Positions 44,401 to 57,104 of a stretch of DNA of 64,000 nt are shown here, piece by piece. The DNA comes from Setoptus koraiensis (taxonomy: Eukaryota; Arthropoda): NCBI GenBank assembly GCA_048013815.1, contig CM106586.1, positions 17,980,001 to 18,044,000 on the forward strand, in the 5' to 3' direction. The translations under genes and the position numbers were made by a program. Numbering within the stretch: position 1 is the stretch's first letter; every line of letters begins with the position of its first letter. The notes under the pieces are model-generated. The model worked only from the letters and a program-made list of their open reading frames with translations. It was not told the origin of the DNA and did no database searches.

Positions 44401-47400
44401 TCGATGGTGGACAAGAATAAAAGGTGGAGAAGGCGAAGAAGAAAACTAAAAAGAAAAAGAAGGAGCAGAGCAACGAATAATAAGAAGTCTTTGTTGTTGA
44501 TCATGGAAAATGATAGTTGCAAGTTGATATGGTCAAGAGAAACAGACGAGAGGAAGCAGCAGGAGTTTGGTCTGCAACGATCTACCGGTAGATCGACCAC
44601 TGACTGCTGATTTTTATCTTTAGCTGCGCCCCTTCTTCCATAGCTGAATAGCGAAGAGCAGCCTGAAGCCACTACGGTATAAGATTTAATTTTGATTTTT
44701 GTCGTCATCACTGCTGGTCCATCTAATCAATAAGAAGGCATGGAATGAGATTTAGCACTTTTTGCCAACGTTTTCTTCTGCTTCTTCATCTATGGTGCAC
44801 TGATGAAAACCACCACTGTTGGCTATGATCAGGCGCGACAACAGCGACATGTGTTGGCAGAGGCTATTGATAGGTGAGTTTCGTTTGTTGATTATTTATC
44901 ATTATCTAAAGATTGTAGCTTCTTGTAGCGTGTGATGCTGTGAACATCTTGAAGAACTCATGACTATGGACAAGAACGAGAGGAGAATCCTTATTCTTAT
45001 TATAATTGTAGCTGGGTAGACAGACACATTATATCACTGGACCCGATCATCTTGATCTGATTAAAGGTAGACGCTGGTGGTAGTAGCAGTAGTCGGCATG
45101 TCCAATATATGTTGGTTGTGACCGGCCAAGAATGGAACAGACAGGAGCAAACATCTTTCTACTGGCTGACGTATTTTCATCATGGCCAGTGACACAGAGA
45201 AGTGACCAGTAGTGGAACCGATCAACAGATTGTTATCTATCTAAAATCAAATCTAATTCTAGGCGAGAGCGAAAACTTTAAAGAGTAGATGGAACTGCTA
45301 CTTCAGTGAGAATAGCGAGATTTTTTATCTTGGAGCCTGGTGAATCGATCTCAAAAAACAGAATAGATTATTTCAGAGGAGTAGGAGTAGAGAGCGATAA
45401 AGAGCGTTATCTTGCGAAGAAATTTATCGTCGTCGTCGTCATATTTGTATATGAAAAATAATGCACTAAATATGGATTTTTTCTGTTCATCATTTTTGTT
45501 GTTGGTGTTGTTTTGAGAGCATCGGCTCACAGAAAAAGAGCACAAATTAATTATAGACTCGCCCTTCATCCCTCTATAATTTTCGCATGTGTGTGTGTTC
45601 GAGTATCCCTAAACTAATCAAGTGCAATTTGGGTTTTGCAATAATATTATTCTCTATCGGACAGACAATGAGAATAGGCTAGCCGATAACAGAGGATAGG
45701 TACCACTTTTGGTGCGCCCTGCAATTGGTTCGCAGATGCCCCGCAAACAACACAGAGAGTTCACCTCGAAAAGAACAGCGTCACTGGCGCGATATATTTA
45801 GGAATGGGATGTGGATCAAATAGTAGGAGAAAATAGTGGTAGTAGATGTAGTGGTAGTAGATAATAGAGGCAGACAACAACTACACATTAAAACAGTGCC
45901 TGTCAGTCAAAGTGGACTTTTGGGGAGGGGGACAGGACTTTCCACTTGTCAATCACATTGTATGCGCCATGGAGTAGTAGTAAGCGCACATTAAATATTA
46001 ATTCTCTCTACAAACTATGGTGTGTCTCATTGGATAAATCAATAGGATCGCCATATTAGCAACAACAACAACAACAACACTGGCACTACTATATTTTTAT
46101 TCTGAGATCACTGCTAGCTCTAGAAGATTTGGCTGTGTCTATGCACATGGAATAGAGAGTGAACTTGTTATTATCGCCGCTACCACCACCACTAGTGGCA
46201 ACAGACTCACACTAACACTGTAGAAGGCGAAACAATATTCATAATGGTTGTTGCAGGAAGCATCATTTAAATGAGAAAACTAGTCTTGGGAATGGCGGTG
46301 GTAGTGGTGGTGTTGGTGTTGGCAGAGAGAAAAAACCTATAATAGTTACATGGTTACCATGTTACAATTTCCATTGGGCATCATCATCATCATCATACAG
46401 ATCCAATCCAATTGGAACAACACCAGCGTCTATGGGATTTGGATCAGCAGTGCTGGCAGTTGCAACAGCATTTGATAATTGACAATCAAAATCAACAACT
46501 ACTACAGAACACACGCATCACATTTGCATTGTTGCTCGCTGGCTGGCTTGTTGTTGTTCTCTTTAAAAGTTTCCACACCACCAACACCACCACCACCGCC
46601 GCCGCCGCCACCACCACTAGCATCACCAGCACGACTAGCGCCATCACTATGGCCACTATCACCACCATGGTCCCGCTGACAATCATGATGATGAGAGTGG
46701 CTACGAAGCGAAGAAAATTAGAGGGAGAGAGCGAGCAACTCGGGGGCTTTGGCGATAGACAAAACAAATGCTCTATAAACTGGTCCATGTCCTCTGACCA
46801 TTGACCATGTCCGTCTGTTGCTCTTGGTCGGCTGGTCGGTCGGCTGGTCTGCCGGCCAGCCAGCCAGGCTCGTCCGGCCAGCAACCGCTGCCAGTTCGAA
46901 TCCAACACACCAGCGTAGCAAGTGGGCAAGAAAGGAACTAGTCGCAACACAGTTTGATTGACAAGCGAAACTTGACTGACAGGCCAAACTGATGTTGGCC
47001 ATTCCAAATGGGATGGTACGTGTACTCTCGTCGTTTGGCCGCTCAAAAGAACTACCCGAGAACTACAACTCCAGTTTAGTTTATCTCTCTCAAAGTTTGA
47101 CCATGGTCTAAAAGGAGCGCTGAGAGCAACGTATGTGCTTGGCAAATGGTCAATTCTTGGCAACTTATTAACCATCATTTGTTGTTAGCGTCTATCTACT
47201 ACATTTGCTCTATGTTGTGTGTTGTGCCTATACATTTAGCATAGCAACTAAACAGGCTTTATTATCCAGTTGAAAACGAAACAACAACAGCAGCAACAAC
47301 AACAACAACAGCACCAGCACCAGCACCACCGCCGCCGCTGACAGGTGGTGTTGCCCGCCACACATTATATAGGACTGTCTAGCTTGCCAGCCAATGACCA

Positions 47401-48144
47401 ATCTTTATAGGACAAGTAGAGTGGTGCTGGTAGTGTCTGCATCAATTAATTAGCCTGTGTGGTAGTGGCGGTCTCTGTCTCTATTTCTGTCTTGCTGGTA
47501 TTGTATTGCATGTAACATGAGCTGGCTTGAAGCGGAGCGGAGGCATTCCATTAGCATGTCCACTGCTCGCGACAACAACGACAACAACAACAACAACTGC
47601 AACTGCTGGAATGCAACAAACGTGTCCTAGCGAGCGATCTAGTCAACTAAAAGAATTCCATAAGCTTCCCCCAATGATGATTATGCTACTTATCTAAGGT
47701 ATGTCAAGTATCTCATCAAAGACGCAGTGCGAGAGATGTGCCAAGGAAGAGCCAGACTCACTTGATGTGTCTCTATCCCCAATAATGATCTAATCTTAAC
47801 TGTGCTCACGATTATCATCATGATGGCCAGCCAAAGGTAGTATACGTGTGTGTGTGTGTGTGTGTTGGTGGATATTAGACATGGATACGCTATGATGTTC
47901 ATGAACACTTTCGGATATCGAGATGCCGATCTCATAGATCACACACACACACACTCACAAACATTCTTGTTGCACAAAGGTGAACAGTTTTGCAATTAAT
48001 GTAGCCACAGCAGATAACTGCATACCATCATCGGCATATTATCGGCTCTCATAGCAAGAATTTCATCAATTTAAATTCTAATACTTATGTGTATGTTGTG
48101 GCGCATTCCATCGCGACCGTGGCTCACGCCATGCTGCCATCGCA

Positions 48145-48176
<32 letters not shown>

Positions 48177-50398
48177 GAACAGCTCAATGGGGTATATTAT
48201 ATAATGTTGCTATCAAATATTAGTATCATACGCTGTTGTTGTTGTGATTTAATTAATTAGTCAAGCAATTGACAACTAAATGACTATGAGAGCAATAAAA
48301 TTTGTCGCTCAGCCATGGCCTGTCAAGATAATGACCAATCGCTTATTCAGGACACACATGCAGTGTGTTAGATATTATCAGCAATAGGGCAATAAATTGC
48401 TGTTCAACAACGACAACAATAGTAACCATAATAATTACTATAACAAGCAACATTATATAACATTAAATTAGCACCGATGGAGGTGGTGGTTGTATCTAAT
48501 CAAATATCAATCATCAGTGAAACAAGTCCATTCAGTAGTTAACTTGTTATACACCTTGTAGATAAACAACAACTTGTACGCTGGGCTTGTGTGCAAACAA
48601 GTGTGTGTTCAACAGCAATAGAACAGATTCTTAAGGTCGCTGACTTTTATGATAGAGGCAGCTATAAAAAATTTTAATTGTTTTCCTATTTAATGATGTC
48701 ACTGATGTGTCTACTGTGTATTTCTGCGTTCTTCAATCTACGCCAAGCGGCCATAAATGCGCTGATGGCGCACAGCTACTATCTAGATACAAACAACAAC
48801 AACAATGGCGACATTGTCTATGTTCGATCAACTGCATCATTTGATTGCTAATCACTGATATAAGACCACAATCGCCACCACCGTCGCCAACAACAACTAC
48901 TAATAATAATATTACCACCATCACCTGTTTCTAAAGAGCCTGCAATGGCTTGATGTGACTTGAATTGTGAGGGTGCCAGCTCCCCGAAGTCATTAATATT
49001 ATTGTCATTGTTGTTATTATTGCCGGACACACAACGATGCAGAGGAATCATAAAAACAAAGAGTCACATACTCATGGTGAACGCACTATATAGTGTCAAT
49101 CGATTGACAAATGAGCTACAATCACTCTTTTGGTTATTGTTGTTGTTGTTGCCACAGTTGTGTGATGCGCCACTGCAACAAACACACACACACACGCACA
49201 CGCTGCACGTGAATTGTCGTAATAATAATCAGATAATAGGAGGTATTATCCCCCATTTGCCTGATGGCCTTTATCTGGCCCTGATCCCCCTCCAACGAGA
49301 CACACACACACACAAGCAGACACAAACAAACAGTGAGACACACGGATGTGATGTTGGTCGGTGTAGTGACGCTCCCAAGTGGCCCAAGCGTCGCTCTTTT
49401 TGCCAGCACGTCGGGGCCCGAATCCGGGGCCCCAGCTCAGCCTGCGCCGCTATGATGTGTGTGCGCTATGAGTGCACGATTATAGGTGATCGGATTAGTA
49501 TCATCTGTTGTTATTGTTGCTGTTGTTATAGAGCGACGGTGGTCAAAACAACAAAACACTGCTGTGGCGCCATGACGAATTCCGGTCCAACAGGACCCAG
49601 ACTTTGTTTTCTGTATGTTTGACATGCAAGCGCATCTTACGTCATCAATTATAATGGATCTCGTGGTGGCAGTACTCTGGCGAGTTTATATACAACCAAC
49701 TCCTAGGGCCGCACACACACAGTACAGGACAGGACAGGGCGCACAAACACAATGAATACATAGTGGGCATAGTTATCAGCGGCATTGGGGAGCCCCAAAG
49801 ATGCTGTAATTGTGGTTTAATGGCCTCTACATTAAATTTGCGAACGAGCGCGCGAGATGCAGCAATTTAAGTTGTGTAAAGTGAGCATTGGTCATCATGA
49901 TAAGCCCAGAGTCTCGTGCGCGATCACGACACTCTGATGTAATATTATTGTTTTTGTTTGTGTGTGTAACTGCTGCTGCTGCTGTTGTTATTGCCGGACG
50001 AAGCTGGCCGTGTGATCGTTGTGGCCGGCGGACGGAATCGGCCGCACCACCGAAACGCTAATAACAATAATGGCACACACACACACATACTGAATATAAT
50101 GGTAATACTGGATAATAGCAATAAGTATAATAGCAATAATAGATACAATGGTGACTGGAAACTTACCAATTGTTTACTTGTAATATTGTTAGTCCCGTTT
50201 CAGTGGCCAATTGTTTCTTCTGATCTTCGCTTGGGTAGGGATGGGCTAAATGCTGAAACAGCCAATGGCGCATAATATTTGTGGCCGCCTTTGGGAAGAT
50301 TCCTCTTTTCTTTTGTCGTTTCTTGTTGCTTCTGTCCTCGTCGTCCTCGCATTCGGTTCCGTCGCCCGAGCCGACGCTTGCGTCGCCTAGGAACGAGC
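29472..50398 (-). CDS. hth: Homothorax (Meis-class TALE homeodomain), C-terminal three exons
   Basis: Hth/Meis proteins are nuclear cofactors that bind Extradenticle/Pbx and assist Hox proteins. The visible CDS is complement(join(29472..29776,30593..30651,50167..50398)), 5' incomplete. The 232-nt exon carries an acidic linker, then [12 protein letters not shown] and a TALE homeodomain through LTILQVNN and TG of Trp48. The 59-nt exon supplies the last G of that codon and [19 protein letters not shown]. The 305-nt last exon gives [20 protein letters not shown], a His/Met/Pro-rich tail, and ends QEPYY before TAG. All junctions keep phase (GTAAGT donors). [15 protein letters not shown] matches the Hth C-terminus. 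The homeodomain has several replacements at normally constant sites ([25 protein letters not shown]). The Meis/PKNOX-N exons are not in view. An alternative acceptor 12 nt inside the 232-nt exon keeps frame. Confidence 0.9.
29777..30592 (-). other. Last intron of hth (816 bp)
   Basis: Donor GTAAGT; acceptor ATAATAG, with a second in-frame acceptor CAATAG 9 nt further on. The interior shows tandem GCGCAATRTC-type words at about 29960-29990 and marks the start of the first GC-rich domain. Confidence 0.85.
31251..31310 (+). repeat. 20-bp x3 tandem repeat
   Basis: Unit CTGTCCAATGTCACTACGGA; two identical copies and one with three changes. Confidence 0.95.
32096..32133 (+). repeat. 11-bp x3.5 tandem repeat
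   Basis: Unit CCGAGCCAATG, perfect copies. Confidence 0.95.
32267..32318 (+). repeat. 17-bp x3 tandem repeat
   Basis: Unit CTGGCTGCGAATCGTCG; the third copy carries a substitution and a one-base insertion. Confidence 0.9.
43410..43438 (+). repeat. (GTC)n trinucleotide run
   Basis: About nine uninterrupted GTC units in the AT-richer half of the hth intron. Confidence 0.9.
48151..48176 (+). repeat. (AC)13 microsatellite
   Basis: Thirteen perfect AC units in the hth intron. Confidence 0.95.
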
Positions 50399-51590
50399 CT
50401 GGTGGCAAAATAATGCAATGGTGGCAAAATAATGCAATGGTGAAAATAACAATACAAACAAACACAGGTTAATTAGTTGATTGGTCAGCGGATGGTTTGG
50501 CATTGGTGAGATGATATTTGTGTGTAGAGATTGTATGGATGCTATACAATCTTTACGAGGGAGAATTGGCGAGGTGGCGGTAGCACGGTGCAAGTAGCGG
50601 CAGCAGCATTAGTGTTAGTGGCAGCGATAGTGGCAGTGGTGGCTATTACTCAACGTATTTGGCTAACGGTATTGGCGCTTCTCATGGCGCCCCTCGCAGA
50701 TTAGATTGGCTCTGATCTGGCTGGCAGAATGGAGAATTGATTATAAGTTTGCGGGCAATAAAAGTGTCACCATTGTGTGTGTGTGTCAGTCTAATCCGCT
50801 GTCCATTTGGCTGTCGGATACACCGCACAACATACATAGGAGTGGGGAATGTGCGTGTGCGGTCATGAATTGACAATTGCTACAATTGTCATTACAAGCG
50901 CCTAACTCATTAAATGACCATTCTTATATGGACACGATCGATATTAGCCGGCACTGACAGCGACACTGACAGGGACAAGCACGATGACAGCCACTGAGTG
51001 ACAGTAAATCAGAGGGTATCATCACACAATCGGGCCTCATTATTAATATCGCTCTTGCTGCTTGTTTGGATACTGTGTCGAGATGCCGACATCGTGTCGG
51101 CACCGGCGAGGCGCCTCATTTACCCGCGCGTCACTGTTTGTCCGCGCGTCGATGTTTGTCCGAGCGGAGGCCGCCAGAGGTGGGCCGCGACAAACGACCC
51201 ATGAGGCGACCCGTGTTTGCGTTTGGCCGCGATCGTGCGCCGGCGTCGCCGGCGCGAGTATCGGTGTCAAATATGACAATAGACGGATTTGATTTAATTT
51301 AATTCCGTGCCCATTACTATTCATGCTCTAATCTGCAGTTCGTGCACTCGTTGTCCGCTGGCGCTGCGCCTCCGCTCGCGCCGCGAACGCCGCCTTCGCT
51401 GCACGCTGCCCGCGTACGTGGCGTATTCTTTCGCCACGTAGCACGTGGTCAACAAACAATGGTACCGTCGGCTCTCGGTCGCCACACCCCCCGCTTTGGC
51501 TTGTGGGCCGGCCAACAAAGGCCGCGGCGCTTGACTCTTGTCTGCATATTGTCCGCAGTGCGCGCTGGCAATTGTTGTCGCTGCTGTTGT

Positions 51591-51622
<32 letters not shown>

Positions 51623-52360
51623 CTGTTGTTGCCGTTGTTGTACCGTGGCAACGCACGGCAAATAACGGCACAAATAGCGCGAATAGCACCGATAGCGCAA
51701 ATGGCACAAATGGCACCAATGGCACAGATACAGCAGATAGGCGGCATTGCGATGGCATATCTGCTGGCATTGGCTGGTCGACATGTGTGCTGTTTCGCTT
51801 CAATAGCCGCTCGTTTTGTTCGCCGCGTGGGCCCGCTCCTCGGGCTCGTCCACTGTCAACCTATAGCGTCGCGGGCTCCCCAACAAAGCCAACTTTTGAT
51901 TTGCGAACGAGCGCTCGTGGCAGCGCATCGGCGACGAGCCCGCAATTCGCTGGCGACGAGTCGGCGAACCGCGGGCTCCGTCCGAGTTGCGAGCTCCGAG
52001 CTCCGAGCAACGGAATCGGGACCCATGCGAGTTGCAGAGCGGCACAAAGGGCACAACGAACGCGCCAACAAAGGAACGAACGAGCGAAGAGAACGAACGA
52101 GCGAAGAGAACGACCCAGCGACGAGCACAACCGAGCGACGAGAACAAGCGAGCAGAGAGAAAAGAACAATGACACAGCGCCCTAGTGTCATCCGGCAGTC
52201 GCGGCGGCTCGAGTGACTGCGGCGCTGCCGTTGCAGCGCCAGACGCGCCACCAAATCGGACACCACAATTAATTGAATTTGTTGCCCGCTGCTCATTTGG
52301 CCGCTCCGACGCGGCCCAGCTCCGCTCTCTGGTGCGCAATTCGAATTGGAGCGCCGCCGA

Positions 52361-52450
52361 AGCCAGGAGAAGCCAGAGGCAGCCAGAGGGAGCCAGAGGA
52401 AGCCAGAGGAAGCCAGAGGAAGCCAGAAGAAGCCAGAAGAAGCCAGAAGA
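52361..52450 (+). repeat. 10-bp x9 purine-rich tandem repeat
   Basis: Unit AGCCAGAGGA and variants (GGAGA, GAGGC, GAGGG, GAAGA) in unbroken decamer register. Confidence 0.95.
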
Positions 52451-53190
52451 AGCGACCGAGCGGAGAGGCGCCCGAGAGAAGAGCCAACTACAGCGGCGTG
52501 CTGTATGGCCATTTAGTGCGCCTGTCTCTGGGGCCTGTCGCTGCCAATTTCTCATCGCTCGACTGTGCGGCCCAGCGGCGCGGCCCAGCGCTGGGAGCGG
52601 CGCCCAACCCGCACGCACCGCGGCCGGCCCGCTGCAACTGGGCGCGGACGCCAGCAGAGTTAATATCGGGCATTTAATAGTGATAATCGTAATGATTATT
52701 ATTAATGTCAACTTGCGCGATGATTTCTTCTGCTCTGCCGATCGCGCGCCGCTGGCACTCTTTGGCTCGTTGGCCCGTCGCGTCGGTCGCGTCGGTCCGC
52801 GCCGGTCGCCGTCGGATCGCCGTCAGTTTGTTTCAGTTTGCTTCGGCGTGTCTCTGTTTGGTCGGGCTCGCCCAGTGGCGGCCCAGCGGCGGCCCAGTGG
52901 CGGCCCAGTGGCGGTGCGATACCCCGGCGTGATTGTGGCCCGCACCGGAGCGCGTCGCCGTTGTTTGCGCCCGCTCGGCTGGCCTGTTTGCCACTTGGAG
53001 CGGCCGAGTTGCCAGTTGGCAGCTCGCAACTCGCCATTGGCCGCTGCGACGGGCGCGCTTCGACAGTGACAACTGTTTATGATCGACAGTCGACAATCGA
53101 AAATCGACTGTCGCGTTCACTTTTTAATCTCCATTGTTTGTCGCTCTTTTTTGCGGCCCTCTCACTCTGTCTCACTCTGTCTGTGGCTCC

Positions 53191-53282
53191 CAATTCGGCG
53201 GCTCTCGATTCGGCGGCTCTCGATTCGGCGGCGCTCGATTCGGCGGCTCTCAATTTGGCGGCTCTGTCAATTTGGCGGCGCT
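53191..53282 (+). repeat. 15-bp x6 tandem repeat
   Basis: Unit CGATTCGGCGGCTCT with CAATT and GGCGCT variants; the last copy is offset by 2 bp. Confidence 0.95.
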
Positions 53283-54282
53283 CACATCATCGCCAACTGG
53301 CGCTGTTGCCGGCATAATAAGTCCGTTCATGGTTTGTTGGCGCTGGCAAAACGTTTTTGCCAGTGTTAACACACAAACTAACAAACTGACACACCGACAT
53401 TGTTGATAGAAGACTCGAGAGCGCCCAGTTGTGCCCGTCGCGCCGATTGTGCCCGTCGCGCCGGCGACCCGCGGAACAGATGGCCGCCCGTCCCGCGCCA
53501 AGGTGATGCCTGTTTGTGCGCGCTGTCTGGTCTGGCCCCAAACGCGCAAATATCCGCATATTTGGGATTGCCCATTATACGTTTGGGGCCATCGCATATC
53601 TGGGGCCATCGCATATTTGGGATAATGCGGATGCGGGCGCAATTATGCGCGCGACGGTATCGCATTATACTGCTGGATTATGTATCAATACAATATTATC
53701 TCGATAATAAGCGGTATATTATCGGGTGCACAGGCAGTCTGTGCCGGCCGCACCGGCCGTGCTGCGCGAGTTATGTAATGGCGAGTTAAGCTCGTGCCAA
53801 CAGTCAGCAGTGTGGTCAATGAGCTGTGCCGATTGACCGCACACTTAGCGCCAGTTAGCTGGTCATATTTTAATTGAGCTCGCCCCCGGCGCACTACGAG
53901 AGTATCGAGAGTATCAACACACACACACTATGAGTAGTATGTGTTGCAACTTGCCGGGGATTACTGGCTCGCTTGTCGCTGCAAGTGGCCGCGACTGTTA
54001 TGTAACACGGCCGGTCATGTCACAGCGGCGCGATGTCACCAGTGACACGAGCGGCTAATGCGCGCCGGTCAGCGGCGCACGGGCCGACAAGGGGGCGCAC
54101 TTAGATGGGGCGCACAAGATTAGACAGGCGATGGTGATGATAATCTACTGCTCGCGTCACAATCATCGGCTATGCACCGGCCATTGTCCATTGTTGCGCA
54201 ATTGATTGCCCTTCCTGCCCGCACTGCACAGCATCGCGATATCGCGCACAACATCGCGCACAATATTACGCATAATATTATA

Positions 54283-54360
54283 CAGTTATATCATGCAGTT
54301 ATATTATGCAGTTATATTATGCAGTTATATTATGCAGTTATATTATGCAGTTATATTATA
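54283..54360 (+). repeat. 13-bp x6 AT-rich tandem repeat
   Basis: Unit CAGTTATATTATG, with the first and last copies each one base different. It is an AT-rich island inside GC-rich DNA, preceded by GCGCACAA-type words. Confidence 0.97.
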
Positions 54361-54806
54361 TAGTGCCCGTTGCATTGTGTTGTCGTCATTCGAATGTCCA
54401 CACGCCACTTCCGGTTGCGTGAACCCTCTCTCTCTCTCTCGCCGGATTCCATTCGCATTCGTTCGGCCACATTGGGCGCGCCGACTGAATGCGGCCGCCC
54501 GCTCGCCGGCCCAAACGAAGCTCGCCGGCCCAAACGAGGCTCGCTCAGCGAGTTGAGTGCGAGCCGAATGCGGGCCGCATCACTCAGCGCTGCCCCCGCT
54601 CAGTGGACACTGCATCCAATGCACTTATATGACCGGCTGACACGCTCTGACAAATGGACAAATGGCGACCCGCGCTGGGCGCTGTTGTCTCGACCGCGCC
54701 GTTACTGCTGTTCGTTACTGCCGGTCGGTGCTGCCCGTCGCTGGCCGCTCGTCGGGCTCGTCGGGCTCTCGGGCTCGTGGGGCCCAGACGAAAAATGCCC
54801 GACGAG

Positions 54807-54908
54807 CCCGGCGAACAGACGAGCCCGGCGAACAGAGGAGCCCGGCGAACAGAGGAGCCCGGCGAACAGAGGAGCCCGGCGAACAGAGGAGGCCGGCGAA
54901 CAGACGAG
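54807..54908 (+). repeat. 17-bp x6 GC-rich tandem repeat
   Basis: Unit CCCGGCGAACAGAGGAG; the middle three are identical and the outer ones have one or two changes. Confidence 0.97.
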
Positions 54909-57104
54909 CGCCCAATGGCGCGATGGCAGCGGCCGCTTGATTATCGGCGCTGGCTCGTTATTATTTAGTGCTCACAATAGTGAGCGGCTCTGTCGATCGA
55001 TAAACAGCAGCAGCGGCAGCGGCGAGATTAATGTCTTGCCAGCGCGCTGGCAGCGTCCGCGCCGCTGCTCGCCACTTTGCCGGTCGCCCGTGGCCGGCGA
55101 AGGGGCCGCAAAGCGACTCCCGAAGCGACTGCCGGCCGACCGGCCAACACTGGGCAGAGCGGCGCGGGCTGTCTCGTTGACATTTGATGGATGGGATCGC
55201 ATCCAGCTCTATAGGGCGCCCGTTGGCGTTCGCGGCCGCTCGCGCTTTTACGCAAACTCGACTCGCTACAACTGGCGCCACTTATATAGCGCGCCAACTG
55301 CAAGCGATTGCGAGCGCACTCTGGCACGCCAATCCATTTCCTGGCGCGCCGTCGGCCGGGCCCATTTGTTAGTGGGGCCTCGGCGGGCTGAATTGGCGAG
55401 CGCCAGCGCGACTCGGGCGCCGTTCGCCGTTCGCAGTTGGCTGGGCCGGCGTTCGCTTTGCGTTCGCTTTGCGCCCGCTTCTCGGCTCGCTACTCTCAGC
55501 CTTGCGTTCGCTTCTCGCCACTCTGGCCCCCACTCTAGTCTCGGGGCCTCGGTTGGCGGCTCGCGAATGGCGGTTGGCGGCGCGCGGCTCGAACGGCGCC
55601 GAGCCGAGCCGCGATCGCGCGATCGCGCGATAGCCAAACAGCGACCGGCGCTAGGTGCTTTTTGGCAAAAGTGCCCCCGCGCTCGCCGCTGCCTCGTTCG
55701 GCCGCCGCCGTCTGCCACTGGCGCGTACAACGGGCTTGTGGGCACAATGTGTCATCCGCCGGGCCCCGTTATCTTGTTATTGTCGCTGGCAGCGCCGTTA
55801 CGATCCGAGTGCCACGAGCGCACTATAACTACGCGGCGCGGCGCTCGCTGATGCAGCGACTCGTCGTTTTACAACATTAGCTCGCCTCGGCTCACGAGCG
55901 CCCACCAGACAGATACCATCTCGGCGCGTTGCCCGTCCCATCTCCGCGCATCCGCTTACCCGCTTGCCCGTTTGCCCGTTTGCCCGCTTACCCGCGTCGC
56001 TGCGTCCCCGCGCCGCCGCGTCTGGCCGGCCCGCGAGCCCGCCGCTTGCTCAGGCGGCGACTGGCTCGGGCGGCGAGCGAGCGCGAGCAGCAGAGCTGTG
56101 CGGCTCGCCGGAATGACGCTAATAATTATATAGTATCCGCGCTGCGGGCACCATTATTGTGCCGCGCTGTCTGCGCGTTCCTCGTTGAGCGAGCACCCGA
56201 AAGCGACGCGAGCTGACGGGCGCTTGGCGCGCGATGCGGCGCCCACCGGGCCTATAATGGGGCCAGCGAGCGTTTAGCAGCCAAATGATGCAATTTGCAC
56301 TGGCGCCCGCTGCCGGCCCACGGCTGGCTGACGGCTATTGGTGGTGCCGAGGCGCGCTTCTCCGCGCTGGCTGCTCGTCGGTGCGCTCGCTCGCGCTTTA
56401 CAAACAATCGCGAGCGGCGCTCCAAATTGCGCTTCGCCAACTCTGGCCGCCGTTCGAAGCGCTCGAAGCGCCAGGCGCTCAGGAGCGTTCGCAGCGTTCG
56501 GGCGTTCGAAGCTTTGGGAGCGCTCGAAGCCTTGGGAGCGTTCGAAGCTTCGGGAGCGTCCGCAGAGGCCGAGATGCCCCAGCGCGTAACATTGCAGTGC
56601 TGCAAGCAGCGGCAACGCGGCGCGCGTTCACCTCCGGGCCGGCGCAAAGCATCCGCGAGCCAAAGGTAAAGAGTGCGCCAGCCAGACCAGCACAGACCCA
56701 CAAACTCACAGAGTCACGGCGCGAACGCAGGCAGGCGACGGGCCGATGGGAGCGCAGTGAGATCGTGACAGTGTTCGTCCGTGTTTCGCGTTGCCCGTTC
56801 GCTGCTCGGCCGGGCACCGTGAAACAGTCCGCAGATCCGCGACCCGAGCCGTCCGAGGCGCCGGGCACCGTTCGGCGCAGCGAAGATTCGGAGCGCGCTG
56901 CAAAGCGGCGCCACGAATCACGAGCCAAACGAGCTAAACTGGAGCGCTCGTGAACCCACGCCGACCAACTGAAGCGACTGCGGCCGAACCGACGCGCCAA
57001 TCACGGCCGCCGACGGGCCGCTTAATTAGAAACATCTTGCCGCTCGGCACGCCAATCGGCCGCTTGCACGCTCGCCCGCCGCCCGAGTTATAATTCGAAG
57101 CCAC

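Larger units (their letters stand above)
30652..50166 (-). other. 19.5-kb hth intron splitting the homeodomain
   Basis: This intron lies between Trp48 and Phe49. It comprises a GC-rich left part (to about 37.9 kb) and an AT-richer right part (about 38-50.2 kb). No nested gene is convincing. It contains many simple repeats, including (TG)n near 34496-34512, a GTC run at 43410-43438, CAA runs near 46060-46078 and 47280-47312, (TG)n near 47848-47864 and (AC)13 at 48151-48176. Frames such as 46492-47178 (-), 41024-41515 (+) and 42825-43205 (+) are repeat-derived or without motifs. Confidence 0.8.

Noticed and set aside
46888-46905. B-box-like GTTCGAATCC, possible tRNA
   Set aside because: The T-arm does not pair and no A-box or acceptor stem is found.
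46492-47178. 228-codon minus frame in the hth intron
   Set aside because: Its hydrophobic C-terminal half is the translation of a CAC/ATC repeat; no domain.
51800-52711. 303-codon minus frame
   Set aside because: Contains the 10-bp array read as LWLPLASSGF-type repeats; chance frame.
54370-55851. 493-codon plus frame in GC-rich DNA
   Set aside because: Overlapped by long frames on both strands; Arg/Ala/Pro/Ser-rich as expected from GC-rich sequence; spans a 17-bp array.
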